Below, in pieces: positions 15,479 to 23,986 of a stretch of 64,000 bases of DNA; position 1 is the stretch's first letter, and the number at the start of each line of letters is the position of its first letter. The notes beneath the pieces were generated by a model that was given only the letters and a program-made list of their open reading frames with translations, made no database searches and was not told the origin of the DNA. Made by a program: the position numbers and the translations under genes. This DNA is from Caldicellulosiruptor obsidiansis OB47 (GTDB lineage Bacteria; Bacillota; Thermoanaerobacteria; Caldicellulosiruptorales; Caldicellulosiruptoraceae): assembly GCF_000145215.1 (NCBI RefSeq), contig NC_014392.1, forward strand, positions 613,501-677,500, in the 5' to 3' direction.

Positions 15479-16336
15479 ATGGAAAAGCAGGGTGCAGCAC
15501 TTTTATCGGTTTTTTCTAATACAGCCCTGGTTTTATTCAAACTTATTGCAGGTAGTATTATGGGGTCTGTATCTGTTATCTCTGAAGCAATTCACTCTGG
15601 TATTGACCTTTTGGCAAGTTTGGTTGCATATTTTTCCATAAAGCAGGCGAGAAAACCAGCAGATAGTGATCATCCTTTTGGTCATGGTAAGTTTGAAAAT
15701 GTTTCTGGTGCATTTGAGGCAATATTAATATTTTTAGCAGCAGCTATGATTATTTATGAAGCAGTGAAAAAATTTGTTAAAGGTGCAGAGATTGAAAAAA
15801 TAGAAGCAGGGCTTGTAGTAATGTTGATTTCAGGTGTTGTAAATCTTTTTATATCGACAAAACTTTTCAGGGTTGCTAAAAAAACAGATTCAGTAGCTTT
15901 AGAAGCAGATGCAATGCATCTTTTTACAGATGTGTTTACATCATTCGGAGTATTTTTAGGGCTTGTTGCAATAAAACTTACACATGTGTACATTATAGAC
16001 CCGATAATTGCTATCATTGTTGCTCTTATGATAATAAAAGCATCTGTTGATTTAACCAAAAAAGCTCTATGTGATCTTGTTGACAAGAGTCTTCCTCAAA
16101 ACGAGATTGAGATAATTGAGAATATAATAAAAAGATACTCCCAGGTTACAAGCTTTCACAAGCTCAGAACCAGGAAAAGTGGAGACAGGCGCGAGATTGA
16201 TGTTCACATTAGAATGGAAAATTCAACTACTTTAATCGACGCTCACAACCTCTGTAACCAGATAGAAAAGGATATAAAATCAGTTCTACCAAATTCGTAT
16301 ATTACAATCCACATTGAACCTGAAGATGAGAGATAG
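15479..16336 (+). CDS. Cation diffusion facilitator (CDF) metal efflux transporter
   Basis: CDF/ZntB-like exporter of divalent metals (Co, Zn, Fe, Ni family). Metal-binding residues are visible in the second helix (AIHSGIDLLASLVAY) and fifth helix (EADAMHLFTDVFTSFG), with DHPFGHGKFENVSG in the loop between. The C-terminal cytoplasmic domain, about 80 residues, is the ferredoxin-like CDF domain (DVHIRMENSTTLIDAHNLCNQIE, then ITIHIEPED). The 285-aa frame starts at ATG 15479, but the better-placed start and ribosome site (GAAAGGGG before ATG 15469) are one base out of frame: dropping one G of 15490-15492 gives MKKYGKAGAALLSVFSN. The start or a 1-base frameshift is unresolved. A DDE insertion sequence lies immediately downstream. 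Confidence 0.85.
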   Translation: MEKQGAALLSVFSNTALVLFKLIAGSIMGSVSVISEAIHSGIDLLASLVAYFSIKQARKPADSDHPFGHGKFENVSGAFEAILIFLAAAMIIYEAVKKFVKGAEIEKIEAGLVVMLISGVVNLFISTKLFRVAKKTDSVALEADAMHLFTDVFTSFGVFLGLVAIKLTHVYIIDPIIAIIVALMIIKASVDLTKKALCDLVDKSLPQNEIEIIENIIKRYSQVTSFHKLRTRKSGDRREIDVHIRMENSTTLIDAHNLCNQIEKDIKSVLPNSYITIHIEPEDER

Positions 16337-17448
16337 GAAAGTGTCACAAAAACTCGGCACGTGGTGAAGACATATTTACCACCTAATTTATTACAGAACA
16401 GAGAATAAAAAGTCCCCACTTTCTTTAATAAGTCTTCAAGAAGTAAAGTAGGAAATTGAAATACATGGGAGGAGACCAGAATTTTTGAATCTCTAAACTT
16501 TTCGAAAGGTGTCCTCCCATTCATTCCTTTACCATTGTGAGGTCTATAAAAATTCCACGTATCCTGCCATTTTTGAGCTCTTGTCATAAATTCGTCTTTT
16601 GTTATGCATCTTTCAGCATGAATCATCAAAAAATATTCATCATCTGCTCTATGTGAATTTTCAATTATACCCATCAAGTGTTTTGCTTTTGGTGGAATAG
16701 GATTTAGCTCTACTCCCAAAAATGACAACATCTCATTCCACTCCTTTAGCTTTTTTTCGCTCCCACCACAAAACTCTGCTCCATTATCTAATCTTATCCT
16801 TATTGGGTTTCTTACATTATGTGTCCTAAGCCATAAAACTACTAATGTTATGAACATAAAACCAAAAGTAGATGAAAGCTCATATGAATAAGCTGTAAAT
16901 CTTGTCCTTGTAGCAACATCTATCATGTTCCACTCATAACACGGTAGATTGTATTTTATCATGTGCTCATATACTTCTTTTGGGAGGCTTTCTTTGTCTA
17001 AAAGATGTTTCGTATCAAGCTGAAATTCAGAAAATGGGATGAGAGACTCATAATCGTAAAGACTTCTTTCTCCCTTTTTCGTCTTTCTTGTCTTTCTCGG
17101 CACACTATTTCTTTTGAGAATAGATTTTATCGTGTTTTCACTTATTTTAACGCCATATTTTCTGAATAAATAAAGAGAAAGACGTCTGTATCTGAATCCT
17201 GTTTTTTTAGCCTCTTGGATAATGAGATTTTCAAGCTCAGAAGAAAGTTTTTTAGGGCAAGTTTTAGGCTTTCTAGACTTATCCTCAACAGGACCATATA
17301 CTGCTCTTCTTACAGTGTGTCTTGATACACCTAATATTTTAGCAGTTTTTGATATGTTTTTGTTATTTGCCTCAAATACTTTTCGAATTAATTCTCTGGC
17401 CTTTTCAGGAGATATTTTTCTGAGTTCATGATATGGTATAATATTCAT
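16243..17448 (-). CDS. DDE (rve) transposase reading out of its element
   Basis: N-terminal HTH (AKILGVSRHTVRRAVYGPVEDKSRK), a second winged-helix region, then an integrase-core domain with D145 (LDTKHLLD), D221 (IRLDNGAEF) and E263 (GIIENSHRADDEYF), counted from ATG 17448. That start is preferred because GGGAGGG lies eight bases before it; an ATG at 17466 is in frame. The element has no stop codon before its end, so the frame crosses the terminal repeat and direct repeat and continues in antisense over the end of the CDF gene to 16243. The last 35 or so residues are therefore encoded by host DNA, and the core domain itself appears intact. Confidence 0.8.
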   Translation of the reverse strand: MNIIPYHELRKISPEKARELIRKVFEANNKNISKTAKILGVSRHTVRRAVYGPVEDKSRKPKTCPKKLSSELENLIIQEAKKTGFRYRRLSLYLFRKYGVKISENTIKSILKRNSVPRKTRKTKKGERSLYDYESLIPFSEFQLDTKHLLDKESLPKEVYEHMIKYNLPCYEWNMIDVATRTRFTAYSYELSSTFGFMFITLVVLWLRTHNVRNPIRIRLDNGAEFCGGSEKKLKEWNEMLSFLGVELNPIPPKAKHLMGIIENSHRADDEYFLMIHAERCITKDEFMTRAQKWQDTWNFYRPHNGKGMNGRTPFEKFRDSKILVSSHVFQFPTLLLEDLLKKVGTFYSLFCNKLGGKYVFTTCRVFVTLSYLSSSGSMWIVIYEFGRTDFISFSIWLQRL

Positions 17449-17635
17449 AGTAGGCTGCCCTCCCATCCTGGTAGTTTTTTGATGTTTCTTTTGAATGGAA
17501 TATTACACTTTTTTATTATATCAAACAGGAGGGAGGCAGCCACAATTCTTTTTATGGGCTTTTCATTATTGTTTTCGTACATTCTTTCGCTGTGGTAAAT
17601 ATCTTTACACCTATTCGAGAGTGTCACAAAAACTC
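16340..17635 (-). mobile_element. DDE insertion sequence flanked by 16-bp direct repeats (ISNCY/IS1202-like)
   Basis: The 16-bp sequence AGTGTCACAAAAACTC occurs in the same orientation at 16340-16355 and 17620-17635, as an unusually long target duplication. Just inside are imperfect terminal inverted repeats of about 20 bases: GTGGTGAAGACATATTTACC at 16361-16380 against GTGGTAAATATCTTTACACC at 17592-17611. One transposase gene fills the element on the minus strand. Family assignment rests on the rve/DDE protein type and the 16-bp duplication; IS481 is an alternative. It lies between the CDF gene and the fluoride-responsive crcB promoter. Confidence 0.75.
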
Positions 17636-17639
17636 TATA

Positions 17640-17668
17640 TTGAAATCAACTGTGTTCGATGATATAAT
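17640..17668 (+). promoter_or_regulatory. Sigma-70-type promoter of the fluoride riboswitch
   Basis: TTGAAA (17640-17645) and TATAAT (17663-17668) are 17 bases apart. The promoter lies five bases after the direct repeat of the insertion sequence and about 12 bases before the aptamer. Promoter and spacing are excellent. Confidence 0.8.
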
Positions 17669-17675
17669 ATTATTT

Positions 17676-17767
17676 ACAGACGGCGATGGAGTCCGCTGAA
17701 TAAATGCCAATGAGGGCTGATGACTCCTACAGATGCTGCAGCGGTGCAACATCTGTAGGAGTTTTTT
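17676..17767 (+). promoter_or_regulatory. Fluoride riboswitch with terminator
   Basis: The crcB-motif aptamer is recognisable by GGCGATGGAGTCCGC at 17682-17696, AATAAATGCCAATGAGGGC, and the closing CTGATGACTCCTAC at 17717-17730. The 3' aptamer strand is re-used in a terminator: CTCCTACAGATG (17724-17735) / CATCTGTAGGAG (17750-17761) plus TTTTTT. Fluoride binding should block the terminator and switch on the two downstream crcB genes. Confidence 0.9.
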
Positions 17768-17828
17768 GCGTTTTAATAATCTGTTTTTTGCCTAAATTTT
17801 ATATGGCAGAGGGGGTATTTTTAACAAA

Positions 17829-18227
17829 ATGAGAAACATTTTAGCAATTGCCATTGGTGCTTTTTTCGGAGCAGTCAGCCGGTTTTTTATATCCCAAATG
17901 AGTATTAGTCACTTTCCTTTTGCAACACTTTTTATAAACGTTGTTGGTAGTTTTGTTTTATGCTTTGTTGCAGAGATAACGGTAGAACACATAAAAATTT
18001 CAGCTGCCTTAAGACACATGATAACAACAGGTTTTATAAGCAGCTTTACAACATTTTCTACATTTGTACTTGAAATTGTGAAGTTTTTAATGAAAAGAGA
18101 GTTTACAATTGCTGTTATATATCCTCTTTTATCCATTGTACTTGGGCTTTTAGCTTCAATTTTTGGCTTTGAACTTGCAAGAGCTATTTCAGAAAGACAG
18201 CAAAAAGAGGAGTATGGGGTGGCATGA
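17829..18227 (+). CDS. crcB: Fluoride channel CrcB/Fluc, first subunit
   Basis: A 132-aa Fluc fluoride-export channel with four membrane helices. Family signatures are AIGAFFGAVSRFFIS at the start, LFINVVGSFVLCF in the second helix and TTGFISSFTTFSTF in the third, whose phenylalanine/threonine patch lines the fluoride path. It is followed by a second crcB gene overlapping by four bases. Such pairs assemble as heterodimers in several Gram-positive genomes. The leader contains a fluoride riboswitch. ATG 17829 is preceded by AGAGGGGG, a little far (12 bases). Confidence 0.93.
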   Translation: MRNILAIAIGAFFGAVSRFFISQMSISHFPFATLFINVVGSFVLCFVAEITVEHIKISAALRHMITTGFISSFTTFSTFVLEIVKFLMKREFTIAVIYPLLSIVLGLLASIFGFELARAISERQQKEEYGVA

Positions 18228-18580
18228 ACTATCTCATTGTTGGAGTTGGTGGAGTAATTGGAGCAATCTTGAGATATACAATTGGGAAAATATTTAGAGA
18301 AGTAATGGACAAAGACCATCCTGTATCTACATTGTTTATAAACGTGATTGGGAGTTTTTTAATAGGATATTTGTCAACAAAACATCTTTCGGGTGAATAC
18401 AAACTTTTTTTGATGACTGGTCTTCTTGGGGGATTTACAACATACTCTACATTTATGCTTGAAACATCAAGGTATATAAAGAGAGAAAAACACATGAAAG
18501 CCTTTATTTATGTACTTGTCTCTATCATTTTTGGAATAGTTGCAGCTGGTGTGGGAATTTGGTTAGCAAGCTTTGTCTAA
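18224..18580 (+). CDS. crcB: Fluoride channel CrcB/Fluc, second subunit
   Basis: A 118-aa paralogue of the preceding gene: GVGGVIGAILRYTIGK, LFINVIGSFLIGYLSTKH and MTGLLGGFTTYSTFMLE. The four-helix topology is complete. The ATGA overlap with the first gene implies translational coupling and equal expression. The two proteins keep different N-G-S and F-T-T-F/Y sequences, as expected if each takes one face of an antiparallel dimer. No terminator is seen immediately after it; the hisS promoter follows. Confidence 0.93.
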   Translation: MNYLIVGVGGVIGAILRYTIGKIFREVMDKDHPVSTLFINVIGSFLIGYLSTKHLSGEYKLFLMTGLLGGFTTYSTFMLETSRYIKREKHMKAFIYVLVSIIFGIVAAGVGIWLASFV

Positions 18581-18618
18581 GTATTACTATATTTTGATTA
18601 TTTTTTAGGTCTCATCAC

Positions 18619-18648
18619 TTGAAACCACAAATTGAATTAATATATAAT
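18619..18648 (+). promoter_or_regulatory. Promoter upstream of hisS
   Basis: TTGAAA (18619-18624) and TATAAT (18643-18648), spaced 18 bases, lie about 50 bases before ATG 18701. No T-box signature is seen in the short leader. Confidence 0.65.
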
Positions 18649-18700
18649 TTAAATATTGCAAATTCTAATCTTCTTAATTATTTTGAGGAGAGAGTAGGAA

Positions 18701-19966
18701 ATGAAAATCCAAGCACCAAAAGGAACAAAGGATGTGCTTCCGGAAGAAAGTTATATGTGGCAATATGTTGAGAATAAATTCAGAGAGATTTGCAAACTTT
18801 ATGGCTATCAAGAAGTTAGATTTCCCACATTTGAATACACAGAGCTTTTCCAAAGAGGAGTGGGTGAGACCACTGATATTGTCCAAAAAGAGATGTATAC
18901 CTTTTTGGACAAGGGTGGAAGAAGTATCACCTTAAGACCGGAAGGAACAGCGTCCACAGCAAGACTATTTATTGAGCATGGTTTTGCATCACGTCCGATG
19001 CCGCAGAGGTTTTACTACATTATTTCAGCTTTCAGGTATGAAAACACACAAGGTGGTAGGTTCAGAGAGTTTCACCAGTTTGGAATTGAGAATTTTGGTT
19101 CTTCTTCGCCTGTGACAGATGCTGAGGTAATTTCACTTGCTTACAATTTTTTTACAAGCATTGGGCTTGACAATATTACTGTGAATATCAACAGCATCGG
19201 GTGTCCTGTGTGCAGGAAGGAGTATGTGAAAAATTTAAAAGAGTATTTTTCAGCAAATTCTCAAAAGCTTTGTGCTACCTGCCATCAGAGGCTTGATAAA
19301 AACCCCATGAGAATTTTGGACTGCAAGGAAGAAAATTGCAAGCTGGTTGCAAAAGACGCACCAAAACCAATTGATTATCTTTGTGATGATTGTAAAAACC
19401 ATTTTGAAAAGGTAAAGACTTACTTGGATTCAGCTATGGTTGCTTACAAGGTTGACCCATTTATTGTTCGCGGCTTGGACTACTACACCAAAACGGTTTT
19501 TGAGGTTGTGGTTACAGTCTCCGATAAAGAGCTTGCAATCTGCGGTGGTGGAAGATATGACAATTTAATAGAACAAATAGGAGGACCGTCTATTGCTGGA
19601 ATTGGTTTTGCAATAGGTGTTGAGAGGCTTTTGATGCTGCTTGAACAAAATGGGCTTCTTCCGGTAAAACCACAAATTCCAGAAGTGTTTGTGGCAGTTG
19701 TAGGAGACAATAGTATCAGGAAGGCTTTTGAAATTGCAAATAAGCTCAGATTTGAAGGAATTTCAACTGTAATTGAAGAGATGTCAAGAAGTTTAAAATC
19801 CCAGATGAAATATGCTGATAAGCTTGGTTGCCAGTTTTCTATAATCATTGGAGACGACGAAATTGCAAAAGGTGTTTGCAAAATTAGAAATATGAGGACA
19901 TCTTCAGAGGAGATAGTTGAAATAAAAAATGCTTGCCACTATTTGAAAAAACAAGTTCAAAAATAA
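18701..19966 (+). CDS. hisS: Histidyl-tRNA synthetase
   Basis: Class II synthetase that charges tRNA(His). The 421 aa begin with the family pattern QAPKGTKDVLPEES. Motif 2 (FYYIISAFRYENTQGGRFREFHQFGIENFG), the histidine-specific loop IVRGLDYYTKTVFEVV and motif 3 (ERLLMLLEQ) are present. The C-terminal 95 residues are the anticodon-binding domain (PEVFVAVVGDNSIRKAFEIA). Cysteines in the insertion CPVCRKE...CATC...CDDC hint at a metal-binding site in the insertion domain, also known from other clostridial HisRS. The GAGGAGAG ribosome site before ATG 18701 is strong. aspS follows directly, as is common in Firmicutes. Confidence 0.97.
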   Translation: MKIQAPKGTKDVLPEESYMWQYVENKFREICKLYGYQEVRFPTFEYTELFQRGVGETTDIVQKEMYTFLDKGGRSITLRPEGTASTARLFIEHGFASRPMPQRFYYIISAFRYENTQGGRFREFHQFGIENFGSSSPVTDAEVISLAYNFFTSIGLDNITVNINSIGCPVCRKEYVKNLKEYFSANSQKLCATCHQRLDKNPMRILDCKEENCKLVAKDAPKPIDYLCDDCKNHFEKVKTYLDSAMVAYKVDPFIVRGLDYYTKTVFEVVVTVSDKELAICGGGRYDNLIEQIGGPSIAGIGFAIGVERLLMLLEQNGLLPVKPQIPEVFVAVVGDNSIRKAFEIANKLRFEGISTVIEEMSRSLKSQMKYADKLGCQFSIIIGDDEIAKGVCKIRNMRTSSEEIVEIKNACHYLKKQVQK

Positions 19967-20013
19967 CAAGGATGTTTTTGTAACTTTTAAAATTTTCAAA
20001 GAAGGTGATAGGT

Positions 20014-21798
20014 GTGGAAAGTATTAAGGACTTTAAAAGAACAAAATACTGTGGAGAAGTGTCGCTTGAGGATGTTGGAAAAGAGGTTGTGCTAACAGGT
20101 TGGGTTGATACAAGACGTGACCTTGGCGGCATAATATTTGTTGATTTGAGGGATAGGACTGGTATTGTACAGGTTGTCTTTGATGAGAAGATGGGGGAAG
20201 AACTTTTAGACAAAGCTGACTCATTAAGGTCCGAATACTGTATTGGTATTAGAGGTATTGTTGAAAAAAGACCACCTGAGACAATAAACCCTAAAATCAA
20301 AACTGGTGAGGTTGAGGTAAGGGCACAAGAACTCAGGATATTTAGCAAGTCCGAAACCCCGCCATTCCCAATTGAAGAGGGGATAAATGTAAATGAAGCT
20401 GTAAGGCTAAAGTATAGATATCTTGATCTTAGAAGACCTGATATGCAAAAAAACTTAATGTTTAGACACAAACTTTATCAAGTGGTTAGAAACTTTTTAT
20501 CCCAAAACGGTTTTATAGAGATAGAAACCCCCATGCTTACAAAATCCACTCCAGAAGGTGCAAGGGATTATTTAGTTCCGAGCAGAATATTTCCGGGAAA
20601 ATTTTTTGCACTGCCACAATCGCCGCAGCTTTTCAAACAGCTTTTAATGGTTGCAGGGTTTGATAGATATTTTCAGATTGTGAAATGTTTTAGAGACGAA
20701 GACTTGCGAGCAGACAGACAACCTGAGTTTACCCAGATAGACATTGAGATGTCATTTGTTGACGTAGATGATGTAATTGAAATAAATGAAAGATTACTAC
20801 AGACCATTTTTGGAGAGATGCTGGGGATAGACTTAAAACTTCCTTTACCACGACTTACTTACAAGGAAGCGATGGAAAGATTTGGTTCAGATAAACCAGA
20901 TACCCGTTTTGGAATGGAGCTTGTAAACCTCACTGATATTGCAAAAAATTGCGAGTTCAAAGTTTTTGCAGATGCGGCAAACAAGGGTGGTTCTGTCCGA
21001 GCTATCAATGCAAAGGGATGTGCGATTACATTTTCAAGGCGTGAGATAGATGCCTTGGTTGAGTATGCTAAGAATTTTGGAGCAAAAGGACTTGCCTGGA
21101 TAGCAGTTGAAAGTGATGGGTTAAAATCGCCAATTGTTAAGTTTTTAAAGGAAGAAGAGATAAATGAGATTCTAAAAAGACTTGGTGCAGAAGTTGGGGA
21201 CCTTCTTTTGTTCTCAGCAGACAAAGACGAGATTGTATTTGACGTTCTTGGAAATATCAGACTTGAGATTGCAAGGAAATTAAACCTTCTTGACAAGTCC
21301 AAATTCAATCTATTGTGGGTGACCGAATTTCCTCTATTTGAGTACTCAGAAGAAGAAGGAAGGTATGTAGCAAAGCACCATCCATTTACATCGCCTATGG
21401 ACGAGGACATAGAGTTTTTGGAGACAGACCCGGCAAAAGTCAGGTCCAAAGCGTATGACATTGTTCTAAATGGAACAGAGATTGGTGGTGGTTCTATCAG
21501 AATTCACTCAACAGAGTTACAAAAGAGGATGTTCAAGGCACTTGGCTTTACTGAAGAACGTGCACAAGACAGGTTTGGATTTTTGCTTGAGGCGTTCAAA
21601 TATGGAACACCGCCACATGGCGGAATTGCATATGGGTTTGATAGACTCTGTATGCTTCTTTTAGGACTTGATTCGATAAGAGATACAATCGCATTCCCAA
21701 AAGTAAAGGATTCTTCATGTCCGCTCACAGATGCGCCATCAGAGGTTGAACCCAAACAGCTTCGCGAACTTCACATCAAAGTTGATGTTGTAAAATAA
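20014..21798 (+). CDS. aspS: Aspartyl-tRNA synthetase, bacterial type
   Basis: Class IIb synthetase. The N-terminal OB-fold anticodon-binding domain (VVLTGWVDTRRDLGGIIFVDLRDRTGIVQVVF) is followed by the catalytic core with FLPQ-like substrate contact (FALPQSPQLFKQLLMVAGFDRYFQIVKCFRDEDLRADRQPEFTQIDIEMSF). The bacterial GAD insertion domain follows (about 300-400). Motif 3 is GIAYGFDRLCMLLLG. Family-normal length of about 595 aa. GTG 20014 is preferred to GTG 20005 because AAGGTG at 20002-20007 is spaced six bases before it. It lies 38 bases after hisS and shares its transcript. Confidence 0.97.
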   Translation: MESIKDFKRTKYCGEVSLEDVGKEVVLTGWVDTRRDLGGIIFVDLRDRTGIVQVVFDEKMGEELLDKADSLRSEYCIGIRGIVEKRPPETINPKIKTGEVEVRAQELRIFSKSETPPFPIEEGINVNEAVRLKYRYLDLRRPDMQKNLMFRHKLYQVVRNFLSQNGFIEIETPMLTKSTPEGARDYLVPSRIFPGKFFALPQSPQLFKQLLMVAGFDRYFQIVKCFRDEDLRADRQPEFTQIDIEMSFVDVDDVIEINERLLQTIFGEMLGIDLKLPLPRLTYKEAMERFGSDKPDTRFGMELVNLTDIAKNCEFKVFADAANKGGSVRAINAKGCAITFSRREIDALVEYAKNFGAKGLAWIAVESDGLKSPIVKFLKEEEINEILKRLGAEVGDLLLFSADKDEIVFDVLGNIRLEIARKLNLLDKSKFNLLWVTEFPLFEYSEEEGRYVAKHHPFTSPMDEDIEFLETDPAKVRSKAYDIVLNGTEIGGGSIRIHSTELQKRMFKALGFTEERAQDRFGFLLEAFKYGTPPHGGIAYGFDRLCMLLLGLDSIRDTIAFPKVKDSSCPLTDAPSEVEPKQLRELHIKVDVVK

Positions 21799-21812
21799 CA
21801 AGAATTTTTCAC

Positions 21813-21870
21813 GGCTCCATGTCCCTAAAAAAGCTGAAAATTTTTGGTGGGACAGGAGCCTTATTTTTTT
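21813..21870 (+). terminator. Terminator after aspS
   Basis: GGCTCC-TGTCCC (21813-21825) pairs with GGGACA-GGAGCC (21850-21860), followed by TTATTTTTTT. It closes the hisS-aspS operon. Confidence 0.85.
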
Positions 21871-22033
21871 GCAAAATTTTTACCATGTCTTAGAGCAAGA
21901 TGTTACAAATATCAGATCAAAAATTTAAAACAGATATGAAAGTTTTTTAGTTCACTATTTCCTATAGTATGGATTATATTATTTATACACTATATAACAA
22001 AATAGTAATGATTAAAGGGGAGGAAATACAATT

Positions 22034-23740
22034 ATGAAAAGAACTATTTTAAGATTTAGTAAATTCTTAAAAATAGTGATTTTAATTACTTTCACTTTGC
22101 AAATATTTACTGTGTTTGCTAAGAATACACCATATGAAAGTAGGAAATATCCACACCTTCTTGGTAACCAAGCGGTGAAAAAACCATCAGTTGCTGGCAG
22201 GCTCCGTATTATCGAAAAGAACGGTAAAAAGTATTTAGCTGACAAGAAAGGCGAAATAATTCAGCTTCGTGGCATGAGCACGCATGGACTCCAGTGGTAT
22301 GGTGACATTGTAAACAGAAATGCGTTTGCTGCTCTTTCAAAAGATTGGGGATGCAATGTTATAAGGCTTGCGATGTATGTGGGTGAAGGTGGTTATGCTT
22401 CAAATCCAGGCATTAAAGAAAAAGTTGTAAAGGGAATAAAACTTGCAATTGAAAATGACATGTATGTGATTGTTGACTGGCATGTGTTAAATCCAGGCGA
22501 CCCGAATGCCCAAATTTATAAAAGAGCAAAAGACTTTTTCAAAGAGATAGCTACAAGTTTTCCCAATGACTATCACATAATATATGAACTTTGTAATGAA
22601 CCGAATCCAAATGAGCCGGGAGTAGAAAATAGCTTGGATGGTTGGAAAAAGGTAAAGGCTTATGCGCAGTCCATCATAAAAATGCTCAGAAGTTTGGGGA
22701 ATCAGAACATTATAATTGTAGGTTCGCCCAATTGGAGTCAAAGACCCGACTTTGCAATTCAAGATCCTATAGACGATAAAAACGTTATGTATTCAGTACA
22801 TTTTTATTCTGGGTCTCATCCTGTAGGTGGGTATGTTTTTGAAAACATGAAAAAGGCATTTGAAAATGGTGTGCCAATTTTTGTGAGCGAATGGGGAACA
22901 AGTTTGGCAAGCGGTGATGGTGGACCATATCTTGATGAGGCGGATAAGTGGCTTGAGTATTTAAATGCAAACTATATTAGCTGGGTGAACTGGTCACTAT
23001 CAAACAAAAATGAAACATCAGCTGCTTTTGTCCCGTATGTTAGTGGCATGCATTATGCCACTTCACTTGATCCTGGCAATGATAAGAAGTGGGATATGAA
23101 AGAGCTTAGTATATCCGGAGAGTATGTGAGAGCACGGATAAAAGGGATTGCATATAACCCTATAAAGAGAGACAAAGGAATAAAATGTCCTTTTAAAGAT
23201 CTCAATGAAGATAATATTTTTTATGAACAAGTAGTAAAACTTTATTCAAAAGGAATTATAAAAGGTACTTTATCTTCTAAGTATTTGCCTGATAAAAACA
23301 TCACAAGGGCTGAACTTGCTGCACTATGTGTAAGATTATTGAATCTGAAAATTGAAAAATATGACGGCAGGTTTTCTGATGTAAAAAGTAGTGACTGGTA
23401 CGCAGATGTGGTTTATACAGCATATAAAAATGGTTTGTTTAAACAAGAAGAAGAAAAGAAATTTTTCCCTGAAAGAATCACTAAAAGAGAAGAAGTAGCT
23501 ACTTTGGCAATCGAAGTATACAAAAGATTGATAGGTAAATTAGAGGTTAACGTGGATGATATTCAAGTTGTCGACGAAGACCTTATAAAGCCTCAATATA
23601 GAGAGTGTGTGAAATTAGCAGTTTATCTTGGTATTATTGACTTGGATTCAGACGGAACCTTTGCACCAAGTAAGAGCGTTTCGAGAGGGGAGGCAGCAAC
23701 AATTTTTTATAATGTTTTGAACTTAGCAGGCAAGCTATGA
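22034..23740 (+). CDS. GH5 endoglucanase with C-terminal SLH repeats
   Basis: Secreted, S-layer-anchored glycoside hydrolase family 5, by pattern a GH5_2-like endo-beta-1,4-glucanase. Residues 1-30 are a signal peptide. The TIM barrel (about 53-360) has the acid/base E189 in ELCNEPNP and the nucleophile E286 in FVSEWGTS, with HFYSGSH and the STHGLQWYG loop. Residues about 385-565 hold three SLH repeats (CPFKDLNEDNIFYEQVV, FSDVKSSDWYADVVYTAY and QVVDEDLIKPQYRECV), which fasten the enzyme to the cell wall polymer. The substrate could include glucomannan. GGGGAGG lies ten bases before ATG 22034. It is a single gene before a hairpin terminator. Confidence 0.92.
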   Translation: MKRTILRFSKFLKIVILITFTLQIFTVFAKNTPYESRKYPHLLGNQAVKKPSVAGRLRIIEKNGKKYLADKKGEIIQLRGMSTHGLQWYGDIVNRNAFAALSKDWGCNVIRLAMYVGEGGYASNPGIKEKVVKGIKLAIENDMYVIVDWHVLNPGDPNAQIYKRAKDFFKEIATSFPNDYHIIYELCNEPNPNEPGVENSLDGWKKVKAYAQSIIKMLRSLGNQNIIIVGSPNWSQRPDFAIQDPIDDKNVMYSVHFYSGSHPVGGYVFENMKKAFENGVPIFVSEWGTSLASGDGGPYLDEADKWLEYLNANYISWVNWSLSNKNETSAAFVPYVSGMHYATSLDPGNDKKWDMKELSISGEYVRARIKGIAYNPIKRDKGIKCPFKDLNEDNIFYEQVVKLYSKGIIKGTLSSKYLPDKNITRAELAALCVRLLNLKIEKYDGRFSDVKSSDWYADVVYTAYKNGLFKQEEEKKFFPERITKREEVATLAIEVYKRLIGKLEVNVDDIQVVDEDLIKPQYRECVKLAVYLGIIDLDSDGTFAPSKSVSRGEAATIFYNVLNLAGKL

Positions 23741-23774
23741 TACATGAAATTGAAAAAATTTTTTAACAAAAAGT

Positions 23775-23802
23775 TGCCGGCTAAATGCTGGCAGCTATTT
23801 TT
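23775..23802 (+). terminator. Terminator after the GH5-SLH gene
   Basis: The short stem TGCCGGC / GCTGGCA with a five-base loop is followed by GCTATTTTTATATT. Confidence 0.6.
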
Positions 23803-23986
23803 ATATTATTTTGACCCTTCAATATGACAAAATATTGCACATCATAATATCAATAATTCACAAAAAGACTGCAATTTTGTCAATTCATTTTGAGAAAAAC
23901 AGGATGTAAACTATAATCGAAAACCTCAAGAAAAACCAAGTCAAAAGTTTCAATAAAAAAACTCGAGAAAGGAGACGGCATCAAAA

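Noticed and set aside
16340-16355. The 16-bp repeat as the insertion sequence's terminal inverted repeat
   Set aside because: Both copies are in the same orientation, while the inverted repeats lie just inside; they read better as a target duplication.
18581-18700. T-box leader before hisS
   Set aside because: The leader is too short and shows no specifier stem or T-box sequence.
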